Assembly (NCBI RefSeq): GCF_001641125.1
Contig: NZ_LWLP01000001.1
Span: 2,156,715-2,220,714 of the forward strand
Length of the DNA stretch: 64,000 nt
Origin: Arthrobacter sp. OY3WO11
GTDB lineage: Bacteria > Actinomycetota > Actinomycetes > Actinomycetales > Micrococcaceae
Reading direction: 5' to 3'
The position numbers were made by a program, and so were the translations under genes. The notes under the pieces are model-generated. The model ran no database searches and had not been told where the DNA came from. It saw only the letters and a program-made list of their open reading frames with translations. Positions 33,832 through 42,346 of this stretch are shown here, piece after piece (positions within the stretch are counted from its first letter, which is position 1; each line of letters begins with the position of its first letter).

Positions 33832-35610
33832 GTGAGTGGAGGTACGTTGCTGATCGGACTAATGAGGCGGCTGCTCGGGGCCCACAAAGCCCATGTGGTT
33901 GCCATCGTTGTTCTCCAGTTGGTCCAGGCGGCCGCCACCCTGATGCTGCCTACGGTGAATGCCGCGATCATCGACGACGGGATCGTGGCCGGGAACACTG
34001 CGGTCATCACCCGCCTGGGATTCGTCATGGCGGCCGTAGCCGTCGTCCAGGCAGCGGCTGCCATAGCGGCAGGCTACTTGGCGGCCGTCGTGGCAATGAG
34101 GATCGGACACCAGCTCCGGGCCGAAATCTTCACCAAAATCCAGTCACTGTCCTCGCAGGAAGTGGCAGCCTTCGGCACCCAGAGCCTCACCACCCGGGCC
34201 ACCAACGACACCCAGCAGATCCAGGCCTTCTCCGTACTGGTATTCACCATGCTGGTGGCGGGACCGGCAATGGGCCTGGGAGGCATCGTCCTTGCCCTCC
34301 AGCAGGACGTGGCGCTGTCCTCGGTGGTAATCGTCATCGTGCCACTGCTTTTGCTGATCATGTACCTCATCGTGCGGCGCCTCATTCCCCTCTACCGTGA
34401 GGGCCAGGACCTCCTGGACCGCGCAGGGGGCATCCTCCGCGAACAGATCATGGGCGCCAACGTCATCCGTGCCTTCGTCCGCCAGGACCACGAGGTACGG
34501 CGTTTCGCCCGGACCAACAGCAGCCTGACGGCAAACAATCTCCAGTCAGCCCTCCTGGTGGCAGGAATGCTGCCGCTGATCATGCTCGTGGTGAACATCT
34601 CTTCCGTGGCCGTTGTGTGGTTCGGCGGCCACCGGATCCAGGCCGGCCTGATGAACATCGGAGCGCTGGCCGCATTCATCGCCTATATCCTGCAAATCCT
34701 GCTCGCCATCATGATGGCGATGTACGTCCTGATGACGGCGCCGCGGGCGGCAGTCTGCGCTGAGCGTATCGGCGCAGTCCTCACCACTGAACCGTCGGTG
34801 CGCGATCCGCAGGAAATGAAGGCCGGGCCGCGTACGGCGGGCGGCGGTTTCCCGTTGCAGGACCCGCAGGGGGTTGTGCAGTTCAACCGGGTGGGGTTTT
34901 CCTATCCTGGCGCGGAAGAGCCTGTCCTGGCGGAGATCAGCTTCACGGCCGGGCCGGGAACCACCACGGCCGTCGTGGGCTCTACAGGGAGTGGGAAGTC
35001 CACGCTGCTCAACCTGATTCCCCGTTTCCTCGATTCCACAGCAGGGACCATCAGCCTGGATGGTGTGGACATCAAGGACCTGCCGTTGGACACCCTGCGC
35101 GCAGCCATGTCGATAGTTCCCCAGCACTCCCACCTGTTTTCGGGCACCATTGCTGACAACCTCCGGATGGCCGCGCCGGACGCCACGGATGAAGAGTTAT
35201 GGGACGCCCTTGAGACAGCGCAGACCATGCGGTTCATGCGTGAGCTGCCGCTGGGGCTTGCCACGCCCGTGGGCCAGGGCGGAACGAATCTTTCCGGCGG
35301 CCAGCGCCAGCGGCTGTGCATCACGCGGGCCCTGCTGCGCAAGAGTCCGCTCTACCTGTTCGACGACAGCTTTTCAGCCCTTGACTACGACACCGACACC
35401 AGGCTGCGGCAGGCGCTGGCAGCCAGGCTCGCCGCCGCCACGGTCATCGTAGTGGCGGAACGGATCTCCGCGGTTGAAAACGCGGATCTTATTTTGGTCC
35501 TCGACGACGGGCAGCTGGTGGCGCAGGGTACGCACCTGGAGCTACTGGAAAGTTCCTCAACCTACCGGGAGATCGCAGACTCACAGCTGGCACTGGACGG
35601 ACCTGTATGA
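33832..35610 (+). CDS. ABC exporter half-transporter, degenerate-site subunit
   Basis: A 592-residue type IV ABC exporter subunit: six membrane helices (residues 1-310), with coupling segments QVAAFGTQ-like and GANVIRAFVRQDHEVRRF, then an ATPase domain. Walker A GSTGSGKST is at about 383-391 and the signature LSGGQRQR near 487 is canonical. The Walker B region reads LYLFDDSFSALD, with Asp in place of the catalytic Glu. The switch region reads AERISAV, lacking the H-loop His. So its own Walker site is expected to bind but hardly hydrolyse ATP. Its stop overlaps the next subunit by four bases. TTG 33847, after GGAGG, is an alternative start. Most likely half of a heterodimeric drug or lipid exporter. 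Confidence 0.9.
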   Translation: MSGGTLLIGLMRRLLGAHKAHVVAIVVLQLVQAAATLMLPTVNAAIIDDGIVAGNTAVITRLGFVMAAVAVVQAAAAIAAGYLAAVVAMRIGHQLRAEIFTKIQSLSSQEVAAFGTQSLTTRATNDTQQIQAFSVLVFTMLVAGPAMGLGGIVLALQQDVALSSVVIVIVPLLLLIMYLIVRRLIPLYREGQDLLDRAGGILREQIMGANVIRAFVRQDHEVRRFARTNSSLTANNLQSALLVAGMLPLIMLVVNISSVAVVWFGGHRIQAGLMNIGALAAFIAYILQILLAIMMAMYVLMTAPRAAVCAERIGAVLTTEPSVRDPQEMKAGPRTAGGGFPLQDPQGVVQFNRVGFSYPGAEEPVLAEISFTAGPGTTTAVVGSTGSGKSTLLNLIPRFLDSTAGTISLDGVDIKDLPLDTLRAAMSIVPQHSHLFSGTIADNLRMAAPDATDEELWDALETAQTMRFMRELPLGLATPVGQGGTNLSGGQRQRLCITRALLRKSPLYLFDDSFSALDYDTDTRLRQALAARLAAATVIVVAERISAVENADLILVLDDGQLVAQGTHLELLESSSTYREIADSQLALDGPV

Positions 35611-37418
35611 CGACGCCGGCTGCAGTTCCCGGAGCGGCTGAAAAGTTCTGGCCCACGGCCGGACGGCTCCTGGGCCGGCTGCGGCCGTTCAGGCGTTTCA
35701 TGCTCGGCGCCGTCGCCGCAACGTGCGCCTTCGCGGGGCTCAACGTGGCGGCGCCGAAATACCTTGGCGATGCCACGGACGTGGTGGTGGAAGGCGTGCT
35801 CCGGGGGTCTTTGGACCAGGGGCGGCTGGGCCTCCTCCTGGCCGGTGTTGCCCTGATGTATGTCCTTGCCTCACTGTTCAACTGGATCCAGGGTGCGCTC
35901 ACCGCCCGGTCGGTCCAGGGGCTCATGTACGGCCTGCGGGCTGCGCTGGAGGACAAACTGCACCGGCTGCCGTCCGCCTATTTCCGGGAACGGTCCCGGG
36001 GCGACGTCCTGAGCCGTGCGACGAACGACATCGACAATATTGCCCAGGCCATGAACCAGCTTTTGACGCAGCTGATCATGTCCGTCCTGATGCTGTGCGG
36101 GTCCCTGGCCATGATGCTTTGGATCTCGCCCCTGCTCGCTGTGATCGCCATTGCCACCGTCCCGCTGTCCACCCTGATCACCGTTCTCGTGGCCCGCCGT
36201 TCCCAGGCGCACTTCGCAGGGCAGTGGACGGAGACCGGCGAGCTGAATGCGCATGTTGAGGAGTTTGTCTCAGGACACGAGGTCATCAAGGCGTTCGGGC
36301 ATCAGGCCCAGGCCGCAGAGACCTTTGGACGGAGCAATGACAGGCTCGCACGCGCAGCCACGAAAGCCCAGTACTCGGCAGGCATGGTGCAGCCCCTGAT
36401 GGTGCTGATCTCCAACCTCAACTACATCGCGGTGGCCGTGGTGGGTGCCCTGCAGGTCATCGCGGGCGCCATGACCATCGGCGGGATCCAGGCATTTATC
36501 CAGTTCAGCAGGCTCTTCACCCAGCCCGTGGGACAGATCGGCGGCATGCTGAACCTCATCCAGTCCTGCGTGGCCTCCGCTGCGCGCGTTTTCGCCCTCC
36601 TTGATACGGAGGAGGATCCCCCAGAGCCGGCGGCGGACAAAGCGGTTCCGCCGGGTGGACACATCGTTTTCGACGACGTCACCTTCGGCTATCCGGAATC
36701 GGCCCCGGCGGTACACAACCTCTCCTTCTCTGTGGAGCCCGGCCAGACGGTGGCCATCGTGGGGCACACGGGAGCAGGGAAGACTACCGTGGTGAACCTC
36801 CTGATGCGGTTCTACGAGCCAGGCTCCGGCCGGATAACCATCGGCGGGACGGACATTGCGGCAATGTCCCGGGACCGGCTCCGGGAGCAGTTCGGGGTAG
36901 TGCTGCAGGATGCGTGGCTCTTCGCGGGCACTATCCGGGAAAACATTGCCTATGGCCGGCCGGGAGCCACGGAGGGCTGCATTATCGCGGCGTCCGAGGC
37001 CAGTTACGTGGACAGGTTCGTCAGGGCGCTGCCCTGCGGTTACGACACAGTCCTGGAAAACGGTGGTGAACCCCTGAGCCAGGGCCAGCGGCAACTGCTC
37101 ACCATAGCCCGCGCGCAACTGGCGGGCAGGGCGGTCCTAATCCTGGACGAAGCCACCAGTTCTGTTGACTCCAGGACCGAGCTCCTGATCCGCCAGGCCA
37201 TGCAGCGCCTGCGGCAGGGCAGGACCAGCTTCGTCATAGCCCACCGTTTGTCCACCATCCGCAACGCTGATCTAATTCTGGTCATGGACCATGGACGCAT
37301 CGTTGAACAGGGCACGCACCACAGCCTCCTTGCTGCCAACAGCTACTACGCCCGGCTGCACAACGCCCAGTTCTCGGCGGGCCCGGGCCGGGCTGACGCA
37401 CTCGAGGCGGGCATTTGA
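35607..37418 (+). CDS. ABC exporter half-transporter, catalytic subunit
   Basis: A 603-residue partner of the preceding subunit, overlapping it by ATGA. Six membrane helices are followed by the ATPase domain. Walker A GHTGAGKTT is near residue 386, Walker B LILDEATSSVD has the catalytic Glu near 515, and the H-loop IAHRLSTIRNADL is intact. The signature is LSQGQ instead of LSGGQ. Thus this subunit's Walker motifs pair with the canonical signature of the first subunit to form the one competent ATP site. This arrangement matches heterodimeric exporters such as TM287/288, BmrCD and TmrAB. The 3' end overlaps the GntR gene (TTGA). Confidence 0.92.
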   Translation: MTTPAAVPGAAEKFWPTAGRLLGRLRPFRRFMLGAVAATCAFAGLNVAAPKYLGDATDVVVEGVLRGSLDQGRLGLLLAGVALMYVLASLFNWIQGALTARSVQGLMYGLRAALEDKLHRLPSAYFRERSRGDVLSRATNDIDNIAQAMNQLLTQLIMSVLMLCGSLAMMLWISPLLAVIAIATVPLSTLITVLVARRSQAHFAGQWTETGELNAHVEEFVSGHEVIKAFGHQAQAAETFGRSNDRLARAATKAQYSAGMVQPLMVLISNLNYIAVAVVGALQVIAGAMTIGGIQAFIQFSRLFTQPVGQIGGMLNLIQSCVASAARVFALLDTEEDPPEPAADKAVPPGGHIVFDDVTFGYPESAPAVHNLSFSVEPGQTVAIVGHTGAGKTTVVNLLMRFYEPGSGRITIGGTDIAAMSRDRLREQFGVVLQDAWLFAGTIRENIAYGRPGATEGCIIAASEASYVDRFVRALPCGYDTVLENGGEPLSQGQRQLLTIARAQLAGRAVLILDEATSSVDSRTELLIRQAMQRLRQGRTSFVIAHRLSTIRNADLILVMDHGRIVEQGTHHSLLAANSYYARLHNAQFSAGPGRADALEAGI

Positions 37419-37795
37419 CGCCGGCAGCCGGCTTTCCCGGAACGTGGAGGCCCAACACCGCCAGCACTGTGGCGTTGTTTGAGCAGCTCCGGCTGCACGT
37501 CATCCACCTGGCGGACAACGGATCCCTGCCGCCCGGAACCAGGCTGCCCGCGGTCAGGGCGCTGGCCGAGATCCTCGACGTTGCTCCGCACACGGTGGCC
37601 CGGGCCTATAAAGAGCTTGAAGCGGCCGGAATCGTCGCCACCCGCGGCAGGAACGGCACGGTGGTGTGCGCACGTGATGAACGTCTCGGCGGGCTCTCCG
37701 CCGCGGCCGCAGCCTACGCTGCTGCGGCCAAAGCGCAGGGTGCCACGTTCGCCGAGGCCGTGAAGCTGCTGGCTGCTGCCTACGATGTTCCCTGA
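37415..37795 (+). CDS. GntR family regulator, YtrA-type
   Basis: A 126-residue transcription factor starting at TTG 37415, overlapping the exporter stop codon. The winged helix-turn-helix occupies about residues 20-85: GSLPPGTRLPAVRALAEIL, then VAPHTVARAYKELEAAGIV and TRGRNGTVV. The C-terminal tail (about 40 residues, Ala-rich helix AAAYAAAAKAQGATFAEAV) is short, as in the YtrA subfamily, which usually represses neighbouring ABC transporter operons. It is the last gene of the exporter operon, so autoregulation at the upstream dyad is likely but inferred. Confidence 0.88.
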   Translation: MTPAAGFPGTWRPNTASTVALFEQLRLHVIHLADNGSLPPGTRLPAVRALAEILDVAPHTVARAYKELEAAGIVATRGRNGTVVCARDERLGGLSAAAAAYAAAAKAQGATFAEAVKLLAAAYDVP

Positions 37796-37830
37796 GGGCG
37801 GAACCGTGCAAGTTCGAAGAAGTTTTCGAT

Positions 37831-37836
37831 TAGCAT
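37831..37836 (+). promoter_or_regulatory. -10 box of a leaderless promoter (uvrA)
   Basis: TAGCAT ends exactly six bases before the GTG at 37843. An upstream GAAC..GTTC pair is spaced by seven, not four, bases and is not a standard SOS box. Confidence 0.5.
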
Positions 37837-37842
37837 TATTGG

Positions 37843-40767
37843 GTGCCTAAAGCCGTAGCTGAAGAAACCTCCGCCCCCTCCACTGCCCTGACGGTCCCCC
37901 CTGCGGCCGCCCCGCAGCGCCCGGACCTCTCCCGCCTTGTGGTGAAGGGTGCCCGCGAGCACAACCTCCGCAACGTGGACCTCGATCTGCCCCGGGACGC
38001 GATGATCGTCTTCACCGGGCTCTCCGGGTCAGGGAAGTCCTCGCTTGCCTTCGACACCATCTTCGCGGAGGGCCAGCGGCGCTACGTTGAATCGCTGTCC
38101 GCCTACGCCCGCCAGTTCCTAGGCCAGGTGGACAAGCCCGACGTCGACTTCATCGAAGGTTTGTCGCCGGCAGTATCCATCGACCAGAAGTCCACCAGCA
38201 AGAACCCGCGCTCCACGGTGGGCACCATCACCGAAATCTACGACTACATGCGCCTGCTCTGGGCCCGTGTTGGCCGTCCGCACTGTCCTGTGTGCGGCGA
38301 ACCCGTGGCCAAGCAGACTCCCCAGCAGATCGTGGACCAGCTGCTGGAGCTTGACGAGGGCACCCGCTTCCAGGTGCTTGCTCCCGTGGTGCGCGGACGC
38401 AAGGGCGAGTTTGTCGATCTTTTCAAGGAACTGACCGCCAAGGGCTACTCACGCGCACGGGTGGACGGAAACCTGGTGCAGCTGAGCGATCCGCCCAAGC
38501 TCGGCAAGCAGTTCAAGCACACCATCGAGGTTGTGGTGGACCGCCTGGTGGTCAAGGAAGGCATCAGCCAGCGGCTCACGGACTCCGTCGAGACGGCTCT
38601 GGGCCTGGCTGAGGGCCGCGTCCTGGCAGAGTTCGTGGACCTTGAGGCGGACGATCCCGGCCGGCTTCGGGCTTTCTCGGAAAACCTGGCATGCCCCAAC
38701 GAACACCCCCTTGCCATTGACGAGATCGAGCCCCGCTCTTTCTCGTTCAACAACCCGTTCGGTGCGTGCGCGGCCTGCAGCGGCATTGGCACCAAGCTGG
38801 AAGTGGACGAGGAACTGATAGTTCCCAACCCGGAACTCTCCCTGGGCGAGGGCGCCATCGCTCCGTGGTCCCTGGGCACGGCCACCACGGAGTACTGGAA
38901 CAGGCTGCTCGAGGGCCTGGCCAAGGAGCTCGGCTTCTCCATGGACACCCCTTGGGAGAAGCTGGGCAAGGACGTGCGCCAGACCGTCCTGCACGGCAAG
39001 GACCACAAAGTGGTGGTGCAGTACCGGAACCGCTTTGGCCGGGAACGCAAATACAGCACCGGGTTCGAAGGCGCCATCCAGTACGTCCACCGCAAGCACG
39101 GCGAGACGGACTCGGACTGGGCCCGCGACCGCTACGAAGAGTACATGCGGCAGATTCCCTGCCCCGCCTGCAACGGTGCCCGGCTGAACCCTGCGTCGTT
39201 GTCCGTGCTGATCAACGGCAAGTCGATTGCCGACGTCGCCGCCCTTCCCATGCGCGACTGCGCCGACTTCCTGAACAACCTGGTGCTGTCCGGCCGTGAA
39301 GCGCAGATCGCCCACCAGGTACTCAAGGAGATCCAGGCGCGCCTGACGTTCCTCCTGGATGTCGGCCTTGAATACCTGAACCTGGAACGCCCGTCCGCCA
39401 CGCTTTCCGGCGGCGAGGCGCAGCGCATCCGCCTGGCCACCCAGATCGGCTCCGGCCTGGTGGGAGTTCTCTATGTTCTGGATGAGCCGTCCATCGGCCT
39501 GCACCAGCGCGACAACCGGCGCCTGATTGACACCCTCACCCGGCTGCGGGACATGGGGAACACGCTCATCGTCGTTGAACACGACGAGGACACCATCCAT
39601 GTTGCCGACTGGATTGTGGACATCGGACCCGGTGCGGGAGAGCACGGCGGCCAGGTGGTCCACTCCGGCTCCTACAAGGAACTGCTGGACAACACTGCGT
39701 CCCTGACCGGAGATTACCTGTCCGGGCGCAAGAAGATCGAAATCCCCAAGAAGCGCCGCAAGTACGACAAGAAGCGTGAGCTGAAGGTTGTGGGGGCGCG
39801 GGAGAACAACCTCGTGAACGTGGACGCCGCCTTCCCGCTGGGCCTCTTCACTGCTGTTACCGGGGTGAGCGGCTCGGGCAAGTCCACCCTGGTGAACGAG
39901 ATCCTGTACAAGGTCCTGGCCAACAAGCTCAACGGCGCCAAGCAGGTGGCCGGGCGGCACAAGACTGTCCAGGGCCTGGAGCACCTGGACAAGGTTGTCC
40001 ACGTGGACCAGAGCCCCATCGGCCGCACCCCGCGTTCCAACCCCGCCACGTACACGGGCGTCTTCGACAACATCCGGAAGCTCTTTGCCGAAACCACTGA
40101 AGCCAAGGTGCGCGGCTACCTTCCGGGCAGGTTCTCGTTCAACGTCAAGGGTGGCCGCTGCGAGGCCTGCTCCGGTGACGGCACCCTGAAGATCGAGATG
40201 AACTTCCTGCCGGACGTCTACGTCCCCTGCGAGGTATGCCACGGCGCACGCTACAACCGGGAAACCCTTGAGGTGCATTACAAGGGCAAGACCATCGCGG
40301 ACGTCCTGAACATGCCCATCGAGGAGGGGGCGGAGTTCTTCGCTGCCTTCTCGCCCATCGCCCGGCACCTCAACACGCTGGTGGACGTGGGATTGGGCTA
40401 TGTCCGTCTCGGCCAGCCCGCAACCACGCTGTCCGGCGGTGAGGCCCAGCGTGTCAAGCTGGCCGCCGAGCTGCAGAAACGTTCCAACGGACGCAGTGTG
40501 TATGTCCTGGACGAGCCGACCACCGGGCTCCACTTCGAGGACATCCGCAAGCTGCTGATGGTCCTGCAGGGCCTCGTCGACAAGGGCAACACCGTGATCA
40601 CCATCGAACACAACCTGGACGTCATCAAGAGCGCGGACTGGATCGTGGACCTCGGACCTGACGGCGGCTCCGGCGGCGGCCAAGTGGTTGCCTCGGGAAC
40701 ACCGGAGCAGCTTGCCAAGTCCACCGCCAGCCACACTGCTGCATTCCTGGCGGAAATCCTGGAGTAG
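37843..40767 (+). CDS. uvrA: excinuclease ABC subunit A
   Basis: A 974-residue UvrA, the damage-sensing ABC-type ATPase dimer of nucleotide excision repair. Two ATPase halves are present: Walker [10 protein letters not shown] near residue 65 and GVSGSGKST near 675. Both signature motifs ([28 protein letters not shown]) and both Walker B motifs ([22 protein letters not shown]) are intact. The C-terminal zinc module [16 protein letters not shown] is complete. The first zinc module has CPNEHP rather than C-x2-C before CAACSGIG, a variant I recall in actinobacteria. A 25-residue N-terminal extension precedes [22 protein letters not shown] start, no Shine-Dalgarno. Confidence 0.98.
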   Translation: MPKAVAEETSAPSTALTVPPAAAPQRPDLSRLVVKGAREHNLRNVDLDLPRDAMIVFTGLSGSGKSSLAFDTIFAEGQRRYVESLSAYARQFLGQVDKPDVDFIEGLSPAVSIDQKSTSKNPRSTVGTITEIYDYMRLLWARVGRPHCPVCGEPVAKQTPQQIVDQLLELDEGTRFQVLAPVVRGRKGEFVDLFKELTAKGYSRARVDGNLVQLSDPPKLGKQFKHTIEVVVDRLVVKEGISQRLTDSVETALGLAEGRVLAEFVDLEADDPGRLRAFSENLACPNEHPLAIDEIEPRSFSFNNPFGACAACSGIGTKLEVDEELIVPNPELSLGEGAIAPWSLGTATTEYWNRLLEGLAKELGFSMDTPWEKLGKDVRQTVLHGKDHKVVVQYRNRFGRERKYSTGFEGAIQYVHRKHGETDSDWARDRYEEYMRQIPCPACNGARLNPASLSVLINGKSIADVAALPMRDCADFLNNLVLSGREAQIAHQVLKEIQARLTFLLDVGLEYLNLERPSATLSGGEAQRIRLATQIGSGLVGVLYVLDEPSIGLHQRDNRRLIDTLTRLRDMGNTLIVVEHDEDTIHVADWIVDIGPGAGEHGGQVVHSGSYKELLDNTASLTGDYLSGRKKIEIPKKRRKYDKKRELKVVGARENNLVNVDAAFPLGLFTAVTGVSGSGKSTLVNEILYKVLANKLNGAKQVAGRHKTVQGLEHLDKVVHVDQSPIGRTPRSNPATYTGVFDNIRKLFAETTEAKVRGYLPGRFSFNVKGGRCEACSGDGTLKIEMNFLPDVYVPCEVCHGARYNRETLEVHYKGKTIADVLNMPIEEGAEFFAAFSPIARHLNTLVDVGLGYVRLGQPATTLSGGEAQRVKLAAELQKRSNGRSVYVLDEPTTGLHFEDIRKLLMVLQGLVDKGNTVITIEHNLDVIKSADWIVDLGPDGGSGGGQVVASGTPEQLAKSTASHTAAFLAEILE

Positions 40768-40836
40768 GACCGCACAAGTATTCCGCTCCGCGTATGCGAG
40801 TTTCAGGCATGAGTGCTGTCATGAGAAACTAACCCG

Positions 40837-41553
40837 GTGACTCAAACAACAGTGCCCGTGATCTTTGACCTGGACGGCACTCTTGTCGATCCGGCCGGTG
40901 GGATAACAGACGGAATCGCCTCGGCACTGCGTGCCGTGGGCCTGCCGGTTCCCGGCCAGGACCTGCTCAACTCGATGATCGGGCCGAAGCTCAGTGATGC
41001 CCTGCTGAACGTGGCACAGGTGCCGGCGGACCTGCTGGATGAAGTCATCCGCCTCTACCGCGAGTACTACGTTGCCACTGGGATCGCGCAGAGCCGGATC
41101 TACCCGGGCCTCCGCGAAGTCCTGGAATCCTTCGCCTCGGCCGGGCTGCCGGTGGCTGTTGCCACCCAGAAACCGCAGCGCCTGGCCCGCACGGTACTGG
41201 AGCATCATGGCGTGGACGGGCTTTTCCACGGCATCCACGGTTCCGCGGATGACGAGAGCGCCGTGCAGGGGATTCCGCTGGGCAAGACCCAAATCATCGC
41301 CGCCGCACTCAAGGACCTGGACACGCAGCATGCAGTGATGGTGGGGGACCGGGCGCAGGACGTTTCCGGTGCCATCGCCAACGGCCTGGACTGCATCGGG
41401 GTGGCGTGGGGATTCGCCCCGGACGGCGAACTGGAAGAGGCAGGTGCCGTAGCCATCGTGGAAACCGCGGAAGGCCTCACGGAACTGATCGGACGGATGC
41501 AGGCTGTCCACGTGGCTGCCATGAGCGGGGTGACCAACGATGGCAATGTTTGA
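40837..41553 (+). CDS. HAD hydrolase, phosphoglycolate phosphatase-like
   Basis: A 238-residue HAD phosphatase of the Gph/PGP group. Motif I DLDGTLVDP has Asp11 and Asp13. Motif II is AVATQKP, and motif III/IV is HAVMVGDRAQDVSGAIANG. An alpha-helical cap lies between motifs I and II. Relatives remove phosphate from 2-phosphoglycolate or similar small phosphates. GTG start; GAAACT six bases upstream is a weak leaderless-type box. The plsC gene overlaps its end by 14 bases, so the two are co-expressed. Confidence 0.85.
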   Translation: MTQTTVPVIFDLDGTLVDPAGGITDGIASALRAVGLPVPGQDLLNSMIGPKLSDALLNVAQVPADLLDEVIRLYREYYVATGIAQSRIYPGLREVLESFASAGLPVAVATQKPQRLARTVLEHHGVDGLFHGIHGSADDESAVQGIPLGKTQIIAAALKDLDTQHAVMVGDRAQDVSGAIANGLDCIGVAWGFAPDGELEEAGAVAIVETAEGLTELIGRMQAVHVAAMSGVTNDGNV

Positions 41554-42208
41554 TGCCGTACGCTGGACCACCCGCAGCCTGATCTCAGGCACCTGCCGCC
41601 CCAGCGTCGTCGGACTTGAAAACGTCCCAACCGACGGGCCGTTCATCGTGGCCCCCAACCACCTCTCATTCTTCGACAGCGTCATTGTCCAGGCACTGAT
41701 GCCTCGGCCCGTCGCCTTCTTCGCGAAAGCCGAATACTTCACCACCGGCGGCGTCAAGGGCAAGGTCATGAAGGCCTTCTTCGAGTCCGTCGGCTCCATC
41801 CCCGTGGAACGGGGCGAGCAGGCAGCCAGCGTGCAGGCGCTCAAGACGCTGCTGGACATCCTGGAGTCCGGCAAAGGCATCGGCATCTACCCGGAAGGCA
41901 CACGCTCCCGGGACGGCATCCTCTATCGCGGACGCACCGGCGTGGGCTGGCTTGCCCTGACCACCGGGGCCCCGGTCATACCTGTTGGCCTGATCGGTAC
42001 CGAGAACCTCCAGCGCGCGGGCGAAAGCGGCGTGCGGCCCCAGCACTTCACCATGAAGGTGGGGGAGCCGCTGTACTTCGACAAGACGGGCCCCGACCAC
42101 TCGTTGCCAGCCCGCCGGGAAGTGACTGACCGCATCATGGACGCAATCGCCGAACTCAGCGGCCAGGAGCGGTCCAGCAGCTACAACCAGAGCAAAACCG
42201 TGGAATAA
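41540..42208 (+). CDS. plsC: 1-acyl-sn-glycerol-3-phosphate acyltransferase
   Basis: A 222-residue membrane-associated acyltransferase of the PlsC family, transferring a second acyl chain to lysophosphatidic acid in phospholipid synthesis. The catalytic H-x4-D motif is NHLSFFDS (His41, Asp46). The substrate-binding block is IGIYPEGTRSRDG, and the later PVIPVGLIGTEN is also typical. It overlaps the HAD phosphatase gene by 14 bases. Which acyltransferase paralogue this is cannot be told from the window. Confidence 0.9.
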   Translation: MAMFDAVRWTTRSLISGTCRPSVVGLENVPTDGPFIVAPNHLSFFDSVIVQALMPRPVAFFAKAEYFTTGGVKGKVMKAFFESVGSIPVERGEQAASVQALKTLLDILESGKGIGIYPEGTRSRDGILYRGRTGVGWLALTTGAPVIPVGLIGTENLQRAGESGVRPQHFTMKVGEPLYFDKTGPDHSLPARREVTDRIMDAIAELSGQERSSSYNQSKTVE

Positions 42209-42282
42209 GTCCTGCCCGCCGCCGGGCCGTTGTCCACGGCCGGGCATCCGCCGGTCGTCGGCAGGGCAGGCCGCGGCAGGGG

Positions 42283-42308
42283 CCCCGCCGCCTGCGCAGG
42301 CGGCGGGG
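42283..42308. terminator. perfect GC palindrome, probable terminator between plsC and uvrC
   Basis: A 26-base uninterrupted palindrome with 13-base arms built from GCC/GGC repeats. There is no T-run, so it is either a terminator or a transcript-stabilising hairpin. It ends 26 bases before the uvrC -10 box. Confidence 0.6.
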
Positions 42309-42334
42309 TGGAACGAGCACCCGGCGCGCCTCAG

Positions 42335-42340
42335 TAGACT
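42335..42340 (+). promoter_or_regulatory. -10 box of a leaderless promoter (uvrC)
   Basis: TAGACT ends exactly six bases before the GTG at 42347. Confidence 0.55.
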
Positions 42341-42346
42341 GTATAG

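Noticed and set aside
37804..37820. Possible SOS box before uvrA
   Set aside because: GAAC and GTTC are separated by seven bases rather than four, so it does not fit the actinobacterial LexA site.
38449..40734. Very long open frame antisense to uvrA (over 700 codons)
   Set aside because: It is a GC-rich shadow frame of uvrA with no recognisable protein motifs; high third-position GC routinely opens such frames.
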